Source: Emcibacter sp048269205 (GTDB taxonomy: Bacteria; Pseudomonadota; Alphaproteobacteria; Sphingomonadales; Emcibacteraceae). Taken from it: 64,000 bases of DNA. The stretch is from positions 186,001 through 250,000 of the forward strand of contig NZ_JBLXJC010000002.1 in assembly GCF_048269205.1 (NCBI RefSeq), in the 5' to 3' direction. Positions 25,041 to 33,797 of this stretch are shown piece after piece. Below the pieces are notes generated by a model. The model was not told the DNA's origin, did not search any database, and saw only the letters and a program-made list of their open reading frames with translations. The translations under genes were made by a program, and so were the position numbers. The number at the start of each line of letters is the position of its first letter. The stretch's first letter is position 1.

Positions 25041-26267
25041 TTAATTGTGGTTATGCTTGAGGATAAACTCTTTTACCTTGGGTGCAATCATGTTTTTCCA
25101 CTTGCGGCCATTGAAAATACCGTAATGGCCAACACTCTTTTGCTCATAATGCTTCTTCATGGTCTTGGGAAGACCGGTACAGATATCCTGGGCGGCCCTG
25201 GTCTGGCCGATACCGGAAATATCATCCAGCTCGCCTTCCACCGTCATCAGGGCCGTTTTGGTGATCGCGGCCGGGTCAACCGGCCGCCCGCGGGAGACCA
25301 GCTTTCCCCGCGGCAGGGAATGTTTCTTGAAAACCTCACGGATGGTCTGCAAATAGAACTCCGCCGGCAGATCCATCACCGCCAGATATTCCTCATAAAA
25401 CAGCCGGGTTTTATCGGCGCTTTCATCATCACCTTCCACCAGATGATCAAACATCTTGCGATGGGCACCGATATGATCCTCAAGATTCATATTCATAAAG
25501 GCGGACAGCTGCAGAAAGCCGGGATAGACTTTGCGCATCACACCCACATTGGGCCAGGGCACGGTATGTATGGCATGGCGCTCGAACCAGTCCATGGAAC
25601 GGCGATAGCTCAGCTCATTTACAACGGTCGGGCTTTTGCGAGTATCAATGGGGCCACCCATCAGGGTCATACTTGCCGGCACACAGGGGTTATTGTCGGC
25701 AGACATAAGGGCTACCGCAGCCAATACCGGTACCGACGGCTGGCATACAGCCAGCACATGGGTATTGGGACCAAGAAATTCCAGAAACTCGACCACATAA
25801 TCGATATAGTCATCCAGGTCGAAGGCGCCTTCATAAAGGCCAATGTTACGGCTGTCCTGCCAGTCGGTGATATAGACGTCATGGTCCGGCAGCATGGCCT
25901 CCACAGTCCCCCTCAGCAGGGTGGCGTAATGGCCGGACAGCGGAGCGACAATCAGCAGCCGTGGAACATCATTCACATCCGTAGCCCGCTTGAAATGCTT
26001 AAGATGGCAAAATGTCTTGCGCATCACATCATGTTCGGTAACCTCGATGGGAATGCCGTTAATTTCGGTAGTATCCAGACCGAACTTGGGTTTGCCGTAA
26101 CGCCGGGTCAGCAACTCCATGACGTCGCAGGCTGCAACGATCTGCTTGGCGCCCGGCATATAAGACATGGGGTTCATGGGGTTTTCAAGGCTCTGCTGCG
26201 TCAGATCAATCATGTATCTCGCAGGTGCGAACGCTGTGTGCTGAAACTCATACATATGATATAGCAT
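25041..26267 (-). CDS. phaZ: Intracellular polyhydroxybutyrate depolymerase
   Basis: 408 aa, usual length. It hydrolyses stored PHB granules to 3-hydroxybutyrate. It uses a cysteine nucleophile in a lipase-box-like motif (VLAVCQPSVP, Cys175), as in the intracellular PhaZ1 type. Other conserved blocks are MSYMPGAKQIVAACDVMELLTRRY, PRLLIVAPLSGHYATLLRG and SVGHYGIFNGRKW (candidate catalytic His). Divergent from bdhA, which oxidises the product: a natural mobilisation pair. The start may be Met5 (MYEFQHTAF). Confidence 0.94.
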   Translation of the reverse strand: MLYHMYEFQHTAFAPARYMIDLTQQSLENPMNPMSYMPGAKQIVAACDVMELLTRRYGKPKFGLDTTEINGIPIEVTEHDVMRKTFCHLKHFKRATDVNDVPRLLIVAPLSGHYATLLRGTVEAMLPDHDVYITDWQDSRNIGLYEGAFDLDDYIDYVVEFLEFLGPNTHVLAVCQPSVPVLAAVALMSADNNPCVPASMTLMGGPIDTRKSPTVVNELSYRRSMDWFERHAIHTVPWPNVGVMRKVYPGFLQLSAFMNMNLEDHIGAHRKMFDHLVEGDDESADKTRLFYEEYLAVMDLPAEFYLQTIREVFKKHSLPRGKLVSRGRPVDPAAITKTALMTVEGELDDISGIGQTRAAQDICTGLPKTMKKHYEQKSVGHYGIFNGRKWKNMIAPKVKEFILKHNHN

Positions 26268-26487
26268 TATCTAAGCCTATACCCTTTCCCTGTTATACCC
26301 AAACTACTTAAAACCCCAAATATGTCTTTTAATTCGGTTATTTGGATGTATTTTCACAAATTTTAATGCTAGCCTAGCATACATGTAAATATAGACCAAA
26401 GACTATTTGCAGTGCAGCATTTTTTGTGTCAATTTCTGCAAAACAACCCCTAGAGGGTCTCATTAACTGGTTAACGGGAGCTTAAAA
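26268..26487. promoter_or_regulatory. phaZ / bdhA divergent region
   Basis: 220 nt with AT-rich centre. TGCAGTGCAGCA (~26408-26419) and a TTAAC-TG-GTTAA arm pair (26463-26474), just before bdhA, are possible regulator sites. Known PhaR sites are TGC/GCA-rich, so the first is of interest, but the match is not exact. Confidence 0.3.
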
Positions 26488-27294
26488 ATGGGCAGGATCA
26501 TGCAACCTGATGTCCTGAAAGGAAAAAACGCTGTGATCACCGGGTCAACCAGCGGTATCGGCCTCGGAATGGCCCGGGCGCTGGCCGACTCAGGCGCCAA
26601 TGTGATGATCAATGGACTCGGTGATGCCGGGGAGATTGAGGCCACACGTGCCGCCATTGAAACTGACTTTGGCGTCACAGCCCTGTATGACGGCGCAAAT
26701 ATGCTGGAAGGCGGGGAAATCACCGCCATGATAGAGCGGGCCGAAAAGGAACTGGGCAGTGTGGATATCCTGATCAACAATGCGGGTATCCAGTTTGTTT
26801 CCGCCATTGACGAATTCCCGGCCGATAAATGGGAAGCCATCATTTCCATCAATCTGGTTTCAAACTTTTATGCCATCAAGGCCGCCCTGCCCGGCATGAA
26901 GGCGCGCAATCAGGGGCGCATCATCAATCTGGCCAGTGCGCACGGGCTGGTCGCCTCTCCCTTCAAAACCGCCTATGTCGCGGCCAAACACGGGGTTCTG
27001 GGCCTGACCAAGTCTGTGGCGCTGGAAATTGCCGAAACCGCAATCACCTGCAACGCCATATGTCCCGGCTATGTGCGCACACCGCTGGTGGACGGGCAGA
27101 TCAAGGACCAGGCAAAGGTTCACAATATGACCGAGGAACAGGCCATCCGGGATGTCATCCTGGCCGCCCAGCCCAATAAACGCTTTGTGGAAGTGGAAGA
27201 ACTGGGCCAACTCGCCGTTTTCCTGTGCACAGATGCCGCCCAGAGCTTCAACGGCGCAAGTCTGCCCGTGGAAGGCGGCTGGACCGCCCGCTGA
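26488..27294 (+). CDS. bdhA: 3-Hydroxybutyrate dehydrogenase
   Basis: 268 aa SDR. It interconverts 3-hydroxybutyrate and acetoacetate with NAD(H). Cofactor motif TGSTSGIGLGMA, NNAG (res ~95), catalytic Ser in NLASAHGLVAS and Y-x3-K in YVAAKHG. The LVASPFKTAYVAAKHGVLGLTK block is characteristic of 3-HB dehydrogenases, with VEGGWTAR at the end. Divergent from phaZ. Confidence 0.94.
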   Translation: MGRIMQPDVLKGKNAVITGSTSGIGLGMARALADSGANVMINGLGDAGEIEATRAAIETDFGVTALYDGANMLEGGEITAMIERAEKELGSVDILINNAGIQFVSAIDEFPADKWEAIISINLVSNFYAIKAALPGMKARNQGRIINLASAHGLVASPFKTAYVAAKHGVLGLTKSVALEIAETAITCNAICPGYVRTPLVDGQIKDQAKVHNMTEEQAIRDVILAAQPNKRFVEVEELGQLAVFLCTDAAQSFNGASLPVEGGWTAR

Positions 27295-27342
27295 CGGCGG
27301 CACTGCAGGAAGAAGTTGCAACCGGCAAAACAGAAGTGATAT

Positions 27343-27371
27343 CCTTGATGACCGGCAGATCTTCATCAAGG
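27343..27371 (+). promoter_or_regulatory. Hairpin overlapping the ribosome site of the 37-aa ORF
   Basis: Perfect 9-bp stem CCTTGATGA (27343-27351) / TCATCAAGG (27363-27371) with an 11-nt loop. Its right arm contains part of the AAGGGG ribosome site (27368-27373), so folding would hide it. There is no T-run, so it is not a terminator. Confidence 0.5.
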
Positions 27372-27378
27372 GGTCATC

Positions 27379-27492
27379 ATGAGCAGATTTCACAGAAATA
27401 AAAAGAAACCACCCCGCAACAGCGAGCAAAACACCATCTGGCTGCTGATTATCGCCGCGGCCGTTCTGGTGATTATCCTGGCGATGGTCTAG
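27379..27492 (+). CDS. 37-aa single-pass membrane small protein
   Basis: Found by reading the sequence; it encodes MSRFHRNKKKPPRNSEQNT, then a hydrophobic helix (WLLIIAAAVLVIILAMV) to the stop. Basic soluble N-terminus followed by a C-terminal membrane segment (tail-anchor layout). AAGGGG is six nt upstream. It follows bdhA by 85 nt. Candidate role: a small membrane regulator or adaptor; not recognised. The hairpin upstream may control its translation. Confidence 0.7.
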   Translation: MSRFHRNKKKPPRNSEQNTIWLLIIAAAVLVIILAMV

Positions 27493-27501
27493 TTTCTCAG
27501 A

Positions 27502-28437
27502 TCACATCAGGCTGAAAATTTCCCTGCCCCTGCTGAACGGGGATTGACCCTCCGCAAGTGTCAACTGGCCTGATGCCTTTTTCAGTCCCTCGGTGCCGTA
27601 TTTTTCCCGGATCATTGTTTCGAGCCAGATTTGCCCCTGCTTTTGCCGCTCACGTTCAAGTTCCCCGGTTCGATATAGCCAGTCGGCATGATCGCTGACC
27701 GCAGTGACAAGTTCCTCTATCCCTTCGCCGCTGCTGGCGCTGAGCTTGAGCACGGGCACCTGCCATCCCCCATGTCCGTCTTCCGTTAGCCCCAGCGCCC
27801 CCGCCACATCGGCTTTGGCACGGTCGGCTTTCGCCCCCATGTCCGCCTTGGTCACCACCATGATATGCGGCACCTCCATGATCCCGGCTTTCATAAACTG
27901 CAGGCTGTCGCCGGAGCCGGGCTGGATACAGAAAACCACTGTATCCGCCACCGAGGCCACGTCGGTTTCTGACTGGCCCACACCAACCGTTTCCACCAGC
28001 ACGATATCATAGACCGCCCGCATCAGGATCATGGCCGGCACCGTCAAGCCCGCCAGGCCGCCAAGCCTCTCCCTGGCAGCCATGGAACGGACAAAAATAC
28101 CCTCATCCTCGGGATCGGTCACAAGCCGGGTCCGGTCCCCCAGAAGTGCGCCGCCGGTCTTGCGGCTGCTGGGATCGACGGCAATCACGCCGACGGTCTT
28201 GCCGGCCTTGCGCCAGCTCGAAATCATGGTGCTGATCAGGGTGGATTTTCCGACCCCGGGCGGGCCGGTCAGGCCAAGGACATGACCATGTGGCTTCTGC
28301 CAGGCTTTGTCCAGCAGGTCAATAACTGCGGGGTCGTCAGGGGAATGTTCAATGGCGGCAAGGGCCCGGGCCAAGGCTGACTTTCCGCCGGCCCCGAGCT
28401 CGTCGATGGTTTGGGGAAATGAGGCCGTTTTATTCAT
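27502..28437 (-). CDS. meaB: Methylmalonyl-CoA mutase-associated GTPase MeaB
   Basis: 311 aa G3E-family GTPase. MeaB protects and reloads the adenosylcobalamin cofactor of methylmalonyl-CoA mutase. P-loop LTGPPGVGKSTLIS at ~residues 55-68, VDPSSRKTGGALLGDRTRL, ETVGVGQSETDVA (G3) and VVTKADMG (base recognition). No mutase gene is in the window. It is followed leftward only by the convergent small ORF. Confidence 0.94.
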   Translation of the reverse strand: MNKTASFPQTIDELGAGGKSALARALAAIEHSPDDPAVIDLLDKAWQKPHGHVLGLTGPPGVGKSTLISTMISSWRKAGKTVGVIAVDPSSRKTGGALLGDRTRLVTDPEDEGIFVRSMAARERLGGLAGLTVPAMILMRAVYDIVLVETVGVGQSETDVASVADTVVFCIQPGSGDSLQFMKAGIMEVPHIMVVTKADMGAKADRAKADVAGALGLTEDGHGGWQVPVLKLSASSGEGIEELVTAVSDHADWLYRTGELERERQKQGQIWLETMIREKYGTEGLKKASGQLTLAEGQSPFSRGREIFSLM

Positions 28438-28456
28438 TAAACCCCCGGAATTGAGA

Positions 28457-28879
28457 TCAGGCTTCTTTTATTTCCCAATCATAGGTCAGTTTGGCGGCCT
28501 TGGCCAGCGTCAGCGAGGCCGAGCAATATTTGGTCATGCTGAGCTCCACCGCCCGCTTCACGGCGGCTTCCTCCACATCATTGCCGGTCACGACAAAATG
28601 CATGTGAATGTCGGTATAAACCTTTGGCGGCTCATCCGCGCGGGTGCCGGTCACTTGACAAACACAATCGACAATATCCTGGCGGGATTTCCTGAGAATC
28701 ATCACAACGTCAATACTGGCGCAACCACCGGCGCCCATCAGCAGCAAGTCCATGGGGCTATGGCCGAGGCCAAGACCACCCACGGCGGTTCCGGCATCCA
28801 TGGTCAGGGTATTGCCGGAAGCAGCCTCACCAATAAAGGTCAGGTGACCGGCCCAGGAAACCTTTACTTCCTTTTTCAT
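28457..28879 (-). CDS. OsmC family protein
   Basis: 140 aa from the ATG at 28879 (MKKEVKVSWAGHLTFIGE). A longer frame to 29023 overlaps ppdK and is rejected. OsmC-type hydroperoxide-reductase fold with the two cysteines: GAGGCASIDVVMILRK and SMTKYCSASLTLAK. It resembles the YhfA-like subgroup. The start lies 5 nt after the ppdK stop, so it is the distal gene of the glyQ-glyS-ppdK run. Thiol-based peroxide detoxification is likely. Confidence 0.87.
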   Translation of the reverse strand: MKKEVKVSWAGHLTFIGEAASGNTLTMDAGTAVGGLGLGHSPMDLLLMGAGGCASIDVVMILRKSRQDIVDCVCQVTGTRADEPPKVYTDIHMHFVVTGNDVEEAAVKRAVELSMTKYCSASLTLAKAAKLTYDWEIKEA

Positions 28880-28884
28880 GGGCT

Positions 28885-31551
28885 TCAGGCCTTTTCTTTT
28901 AGGGCAGCCTGGGCGGCGGCCAGACGGGCGATCGGCACACGGTAAGGTGAGCAGGATACATAATCCAGTCCAACACGGTGGCAGAATTCCACGGAGGCCG
29001 GATCGCCGCCATGTTCGCCACAAATACCCAGCTTGATATTGCTGCGGGTTTTCCGACCGCGCTCGGCGGCAATTTTCACCAGTTCACCCACACCATCCTG
29101 GTCGATGGTCACGAAGGGGTCCTGCTCGAAAATACCGGCGCGGATATAATCATCCAGGAAATGGGCGCTGTCATCACGGCTGATGCCGTAGGTGGTCTGG
29201 GTCAGGTCGTTGGTGCCAAAGCTGAAGAACTCGGCTTCGTTGGCAATCTCGCCAGCCTGCAAGGCAGCCCGCGGCAGCTCGATCATGGTGCCAACCATAT
29301 AGTCAAGCTTCTGGCCTGAGGCGGCAATAATTTCGTCGGCCACGGTGGAAACCGCGGCTTTCAGGATTTCCAGTTCCTTGCGGCTGCCGACCAGCGGGAT
29401 CATGATTTCCGGCACCACCGGCTGACCGCTTTCCTTAGCCACCTGGAGGGCGGCCTCGATGATGGCCCGGGCCTGCATCTCGTAGATTTCCGGATAGGAA
29501 ATACCAAGACGGCAGCCTCGATGGCCCAGCATCGGGTTGAACTCATGAAGCTCGCTAGCCCGCATTTTGAGGTCAGCCACGGACACACCAGTCACGGCGG
29601 CCACGTCCGCGAAGTCATCTTCTTCCTGGGGCAGGAATTCATGCAGCGGCGGATCCAGCAGACGTACCGTCACCGGCAGGCCCTGCATGATGGTGAAAAG
29701 CTCGACAAAGTCGTTCTTCTGGTACGGCAGGATTTTATCCAGCGCCGCCCGGCGACCGGCCTCATTTTCCGCCAGGATCATCTGGCGCACGGAAATGATG
29801 CGGTCAGCATCAAAGAACATATGCTCGGTACGGCAGAGACCAATGCCTTCGGCGCCGAATTCGCGAGCCGTACGCGCATCCAGAGGTGTTTCCGCATTGG
29901 TGCGCACCCTGAGGCGGCGGTTGGCGTCGGCCCATTCCATCAGGATGCCGAAATCACCTGAAAGTTCCGGCTGAACCGTATCCACAGCGCCGAACATCAC
30001 CTCGCCGGTGCTGCCGTCGATGGTAATGGTTTCATGCAGCCTTACTTCACGACCGGCAACCCGGATCACACCTTCGGCCTGATCGATATGCAGGTGACCT
30101 GCACCAGAAACACAGGGACGGCCCATACCGCGGGCCACCACGGCCGCATGTGATGTCATGCCGCCACGGGAGGTAAGAATACCTTTCGCGGCATGCATGC
30201 CGTGAATATCCTCGGGACTTGTTTCCACGCGGACCAGGATCACATCCTTGCCCTGCTTGGCCAGTTCCTCCGCCTCGTCAGCGGTAAAGACCACGATACC
30301 GCAGGCTGCCCCGGGGGAAGCCGGAAGGCCGGTGGTCAGCACATCGCGCACGGCATCGGGATCAAGGGTCGGATGCAAAAGCTGGTCAAGTGCTGCAGGC
30401 TCCACACGCAGGACAGCTTCCTGTTCGCTGATGACCCCGTCGCGGGCCATGTCCACGGCGATTTTCAGTGCCGCCTTGGCAGTGCGCTTGCCGGAACGGG
30501 TCTGCAGGATCCACAGCTTGCCCTTCTGAACGGTAAACTCGATATCCTGCATGTCGCGGTAATGGGCTTCCAGTTTCTGGAACACATCGGCCAGTTCCTT
30601 GTACACACCGTTCATGCTTTCTTCCATGGACGGTTTATCGGACCCGGCAGCCTCGCGGGAGGCCTTGGTCAGGTTCTGCGGTGTACGGATACCGGCTACC
30701 ACATCCTCGCCCTGGGCGTTGATCAGATATTCACCGTAATAGGCGTTCTCGCCGGTGGACGGGTCACGGGTAAAGGCCACGCCGGTGGCGGAGGTTTCAC
30801 CCATGTTACCGAACACCATGGACTGCACGTTCACGGCGGTGCCCCAGTCTTCGGGGATGTTGTGCAGGCGGCGGTAGGTCTTGGCGCGTTCGATCTGCCA
30901 GGAGCCGAACACGGCATTGATGGCGCCCCAGAGCTGTTCATTCACATCCTGCGGGAAAGGCTTGCCGAGCTCATCCTCGGCTTTTTTCTTGAAAGCCCCG
31001 GCCAGTTCCTTCCAGTCGGCGGCATCCAGTTCCGTATCCAGGATATAGCCGTTTTCTTCCTTGTGGATTTCCAGCAGTTCCTCGAACAGGTAATGGTCAA
31101 CCCCCAGCACCACGTCGGAATACATCTGGATAAAGCGGCGATAGCTGTCATAGGCAAAACGTTCGTCACCGGCCTGCTTGGCCAGCCCCTGCACGGTCAC
31201 GTCGTTTAACCCTAAGTTCAGGACCGTGTCCATCATGCCGGGCATGGACACCCGGGCACCGGAGCGGACGGAAACCAGAAGCGGGTTTTCCGCATCACCG
31301 AACTTGGCCCCAACGGTGCTTTCCACGGATTTAAGGGCGTCTTCCACCTGACCGGCCAGATCGTCCGGATAGTTGCGGTTATTTTCATAAAATGCGGTAC
31401 AGACCTCGGTGGTGATGGTAAAGCCGGGCGGCACCGGCAGTCCCAGGTTTGACATTTCCGCAAGGTTGGCGCCCTTCCCTCCGAGGAGGTTTTTCATGGA
31501 GGCTTCGCCTTCCGCTTTTCCGTCACCGAATGTATAGACCCATTTCGTCAT
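28885..31551 (-). CDS. ppdK: Pyruvate phosphate dikinase
   Basis: 888 aa, normal length. It interconverts pyruvate + ATP + Pi with PEP + AMP + PPi. N-terminal nucleotide-binding domain (LLGGKGANLAEMSNLGLPVPPGFTI), the swivelling phospho-His domain with GGMTSHAAVVARGMGRP (His ~455) and the C-terminal PEP-binding barrel with CGEHGGDPASVEFCHRVGLD. It lies 5 nt downstream of glyS, the usual alphaproteobacterial order. Confidence 0.97.
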   Translation of the reverse strand: MTKWVYTFGDGKAEGEASMKNLLGGKGANLAEMSNLGLPVPPGFTITTEVCTAFYENNRNYPDDLAGQVEDALKSVESTVGAKFGDAENPLLVSVRSGARVSMPGMMDTVLNLGLNDVTVQGLAKQAGDERFAYDSYRRFIQMYSDVVLGVDHYLFEELLEIHKEENGYILDTELDAADWKELAGAFKKKAEDELGKPFPQDVNEQLWGAINAVFGSWQIERAKTYRRLHNIPEDWGTAVNVQSMVFGNMGETSATGVAFTRDPSTGENAYYGEYLINAQGEDVVAGIRTPQNLTKASREAAGSDKPSMEESMNGVYKELADVFQKLEAHYRDMQDIEFTVQKGKLWILQTRSGKRTAKAALKIAVDMARDGVISEQEAVLRVEPAALDQLLHPTLDPDAVRDVLTTGLPASPGAACGIVVFTADEAEELAKQGKDVILVRVETSPEDIHGMHAAKGILTSRGGMTSHAAVVARGMGRPCVSGAGHLHIDQAEGVIRVAGREVRLHETITIDGSTGEVMFGAVDTVQPELSGDFGILMEWADANRRLRVRTNAETPLDARTAREFGAEGIGLCRTEHMFFDADRIISVRQMILAENEAGRRAALDKILPYQKNDFVELFTIMQGLPVTVRLLDPPLHEFLPQEEDDFADVAAVTGVSVADLKMRASELHEFNPMLGHRGCRLGISYPEIYEMQARAIIEAALQVAKESGQPVVPEIMIPLVGSRKELEILKAAVSTVADEIIAASGQKLDYMVGTMIELPRAALQAGEIANEAEFFSFGTNDLTQTTYGISRDDSAHFLDDYIRAGIFEQDPFVTIDQDGVGELVKIAAERGRKTRSNIKLGICGEHGGDPASVEFCHRVGLDYVSCSPYRVPIARLAAAQAALKEKA

Positions 31552-31556
31552 GATGC

Positions 31557-33797
31557 TTAACCTTCAATTTGTGAAAAATCCGCCACCAGATTCATGGTGT
31601 TGCGAATTTGCGACAGAATACACAACCGGTTCTGCCGCTCTCCCTTGTCTTCACTGTTGACCGTCACCTTGTCGAAGAAATTGTCAATTGGCTGACGCAA
31701 CGTGGCAAGCTGCGCCATGGCTTCTTCGAACTGTTCCGCCTCAACAGCGGCCTGTGTCGCCCCGGCAACCTTGCCGAGGCTGTTGAATAATTCCGTTTCC
31801 TCCGCCTGGGTGCCCTTGTTGGGCGCACCGTCATGGGAGGTACCGTCTTTTTTCTCTTCGATCTTGACGATATTCACCGCCCGCTTGTAACCGGCAAGCA
31901 GGTTGGCGCCGTCTTCGGTATCGAGGAAGTTTTTCAGCGCCTCGACCCGGGCCAGCAGACGCACCAAATCGTCTTCCGCCTGTCCATTTTCATCCTTGAG
32001 GGCAAAAACGGCGGAAATCAGATCGTGCCGGACCCCTTCTTCGCGCAGATGCACCTTCAGGCGATCGGCAAAGAAGTCGAGCAAAGCAACACCCAGTAAC
32101 TTGACATCTAAACTTAAAACTTCGGATAACCGACGCAGTTCCTCACTCTCACTCTGCTCAGTTATTTTCTGGTCATGATGCCAAATTTCAACAATGCCAT
32201 CGACAGTTCTGGTTTCAGCGCCATTCCATAGCGGAAGAATATTATCCAACTTCGCATTGGATGCATATGATTTGAGGTATTCAGACCACGTTTTATAGAA
32301 GAGTCCCAAAAGACCTAACCTTAGTTTATTTTCAACGATCAAACGGATCGCGCCCTGCGCCGCTCGGCGCAGGGCGAAGGGATCCTTGGAGCCCGTCGGT
32401 TTTTCGTCAATACTGAAGAAGCCAACAAGGGTGTCGATTTTCTCTGCCAGGGCCACGGCGATGCTGACCGGCTCGGAGGGACACTTATCACCTGGACCCT
32501 TGGGGGAATAATGATCGGCAATGGCCCTGGCCACTTCCGGGGCTTCCCCCTCGGCTTCGGCATAATATTTACCCATCAGGCCCTGCAGATCGGCGAATTC
32601 CCCCACCATGCCGGACACAAGGTCCGCCTTGCAGAGCTGTGCCGCCCGTTTGGCCTTCTCCCCATCGGTGCCGATCAACCCGGCAATATGAGCGCTGAAC
32701 TCCACCAGGCGTTTTACCCGCTCACCTACGGTAAATAGATCAGCATGAAAAACAATATCTGAAAGCTTAGAGTTAAGAACCTCGAACCCTCCTTCACGAA
32801 TTGTTTTCAGGTCCTGGTCCCAGAAGAATTTGGTATCGGCGAGACGGGCGCGCAGCACCCGCTCATTGCCGTCGATGATCTTCGCGCCGTTATCATCGGT
32901 CTTCATGTTGGAAACAAAGATGAATTTGTTGGCGAGCTTGCCTTTACTGTCGACGAGGGAGAAATATTTCTGGTGGCTCCTCATGGCGCTGGTCAGCGCC
33001 TCCTGCGGCACATCCAGGAACTCTTTATCAAACTCACCCAGCAGGATCACCGGATATTCGGCAAGGCCCGCCACTTCGTCCAGCAGCGCCGGATCGTCCA
33101 GCAGCTCAAGCCCGGCCTCTCCGGCGAGCTTCGTGGCCTCAACAAGGATTTTCTCCTTGCGGGCGGGCACATCCAGCACCACAAAAGCCTTTTCCAGTTT
33201 GGCCCGATAATCGGCAAAGGAGGAAACCTCGAAAGTCTCCGGCGCCAGAAAACGATGACCGCGTGTGGTGTTGCCGCTCGAGAGCCCATCAGCAAGATCA
33301 AAGCCCACGACTTTCCCATCCAGCAAACACAGCACACTATGCAGCGGGCGCACCCAGCGCAGTGATCCCGCACCCCAGCGCTGGGATTTAGGCCAGGGGA
33401 AAGTGCGGATAATTTCCGGAAGGAACTCTGCAATCACCTCAGCCGCCGGGCGGCCCTTCTTCTCGATCACCGCATAAAGGAAGGTGCCTTTTTTCTCTTC
33501 CCGGACCTCAACCTGGTCCCGGCTCACCCCGGCCCCTTTCAGGAAGCCTTCAATGGCCTTTTCCGGCGCATCGGCGCGGGGGCCACGGCGTTCTTCGGAG
33601 ACATCCGGCTGTTCCGTGGCCAGCCCCTCGACATGCAGGGCCAGGCGGCGCACGGTCACATAGGCGGTTGCCTTGTCATAAGTGAGACTTGCTTCATCCA
33701 GCTTTGCCGTGATCAGGCGTTTCAGGTCGTCGGCCGCCTTCTGCTGCATGCGGGCGGGAATTTCCTCGGAGAAAAGTTCAAGCAGGAATTCAGCCAT
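31557..33797 (-). CDS. glyS: Glycyl-tRNA synthetase beta subunit
   Basis: 746 aa. The beta subunit of the heterotetrameric enzyme recognises tRNA-Gly. The body opens LLELFSEEIPARMQQKAADDL and has AMRSHQKYFSLVD and DPFALRRAAQGAIRL. The C-terminal anticodon-binding part has RLLARVEALKNFLDTEDGANLLAGYKRA. Against the family (~690-700 residues in memory), residues ~494-570 (nt ~32085-32320) look like an extra segment of lower GC, between VENKLRLG and DFFADRLKVHLREEG. It overlaps glyQ by 1 nt (TAATG). Confidence 0.96.
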   Translation of the reverse strand: MAEFLLELFSEEIPARMQQKAADDLKRLITAKLDEASLTYDKATAYVTVRRLALHVEGLATEQPDVSEERRGPRADAPEKAIEGFLKGAGVSRDQVEVREEKKGTFLYAVIEKKGRPAAEVIAEFLPEIIRTFPWPKSQRWGAGSLRWVRPLHSVLCLLDGKVVGFDLADGLSSGNTTRGHRFLAPETFEVSSFADYRAKLEKAFVVLDVPARKEKILVEATKLAGEAGLELLDDPALLDEVAGLAEYPVILLGEFDKEFLDVPQEALTSAMRSHQKYFSLVDSKGKLANKFIFVSNMKTDDNGAKIIDGNERVLRARLADTKFFWDQDLKTIREGGFEVLNSKLSDIVFHADLFTVGERVKRLVEFSAHIAGLIGTDGEKAKRAAQLCKADLVSGMVGEFADLQGLMGKYYAEAEGEAPEVARAIADHYSPKGPGDKCPSEPVSIAVALAEKIDTLVGFFSIDEKPTGSKDPFALRRAAQGAIRLIVENKLRLGLLGLFYKTWSEYLKSYASNAKLDNILPLWNGAETRTVDGIVEIWHHDQKITEQSESEELRRLSEVLSLDVKLLGVALLDFFADRLKVHLREEGVRHDLISAVFALKDENGQAEDDLVRLLARVEALKNFLDTEDGANLLAGYKRAVNIVKIEEKKDGTSHDGAPNKGTQAEETELFNSLGKVAGATQAAVEAEQFEEAMAQLATLRQPIDNFFDKVTVNSEDKGERQNRLCILSQIRNTMNLVADFSQIEG

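Noticed and set aside
28457..29023. Longer OsmC start at 29023
   Set aside because: It would overlap ppdK by 139 nt and its extra residues read as an off-frame ppdK shadow; the ATG at 28879 matches the family start.
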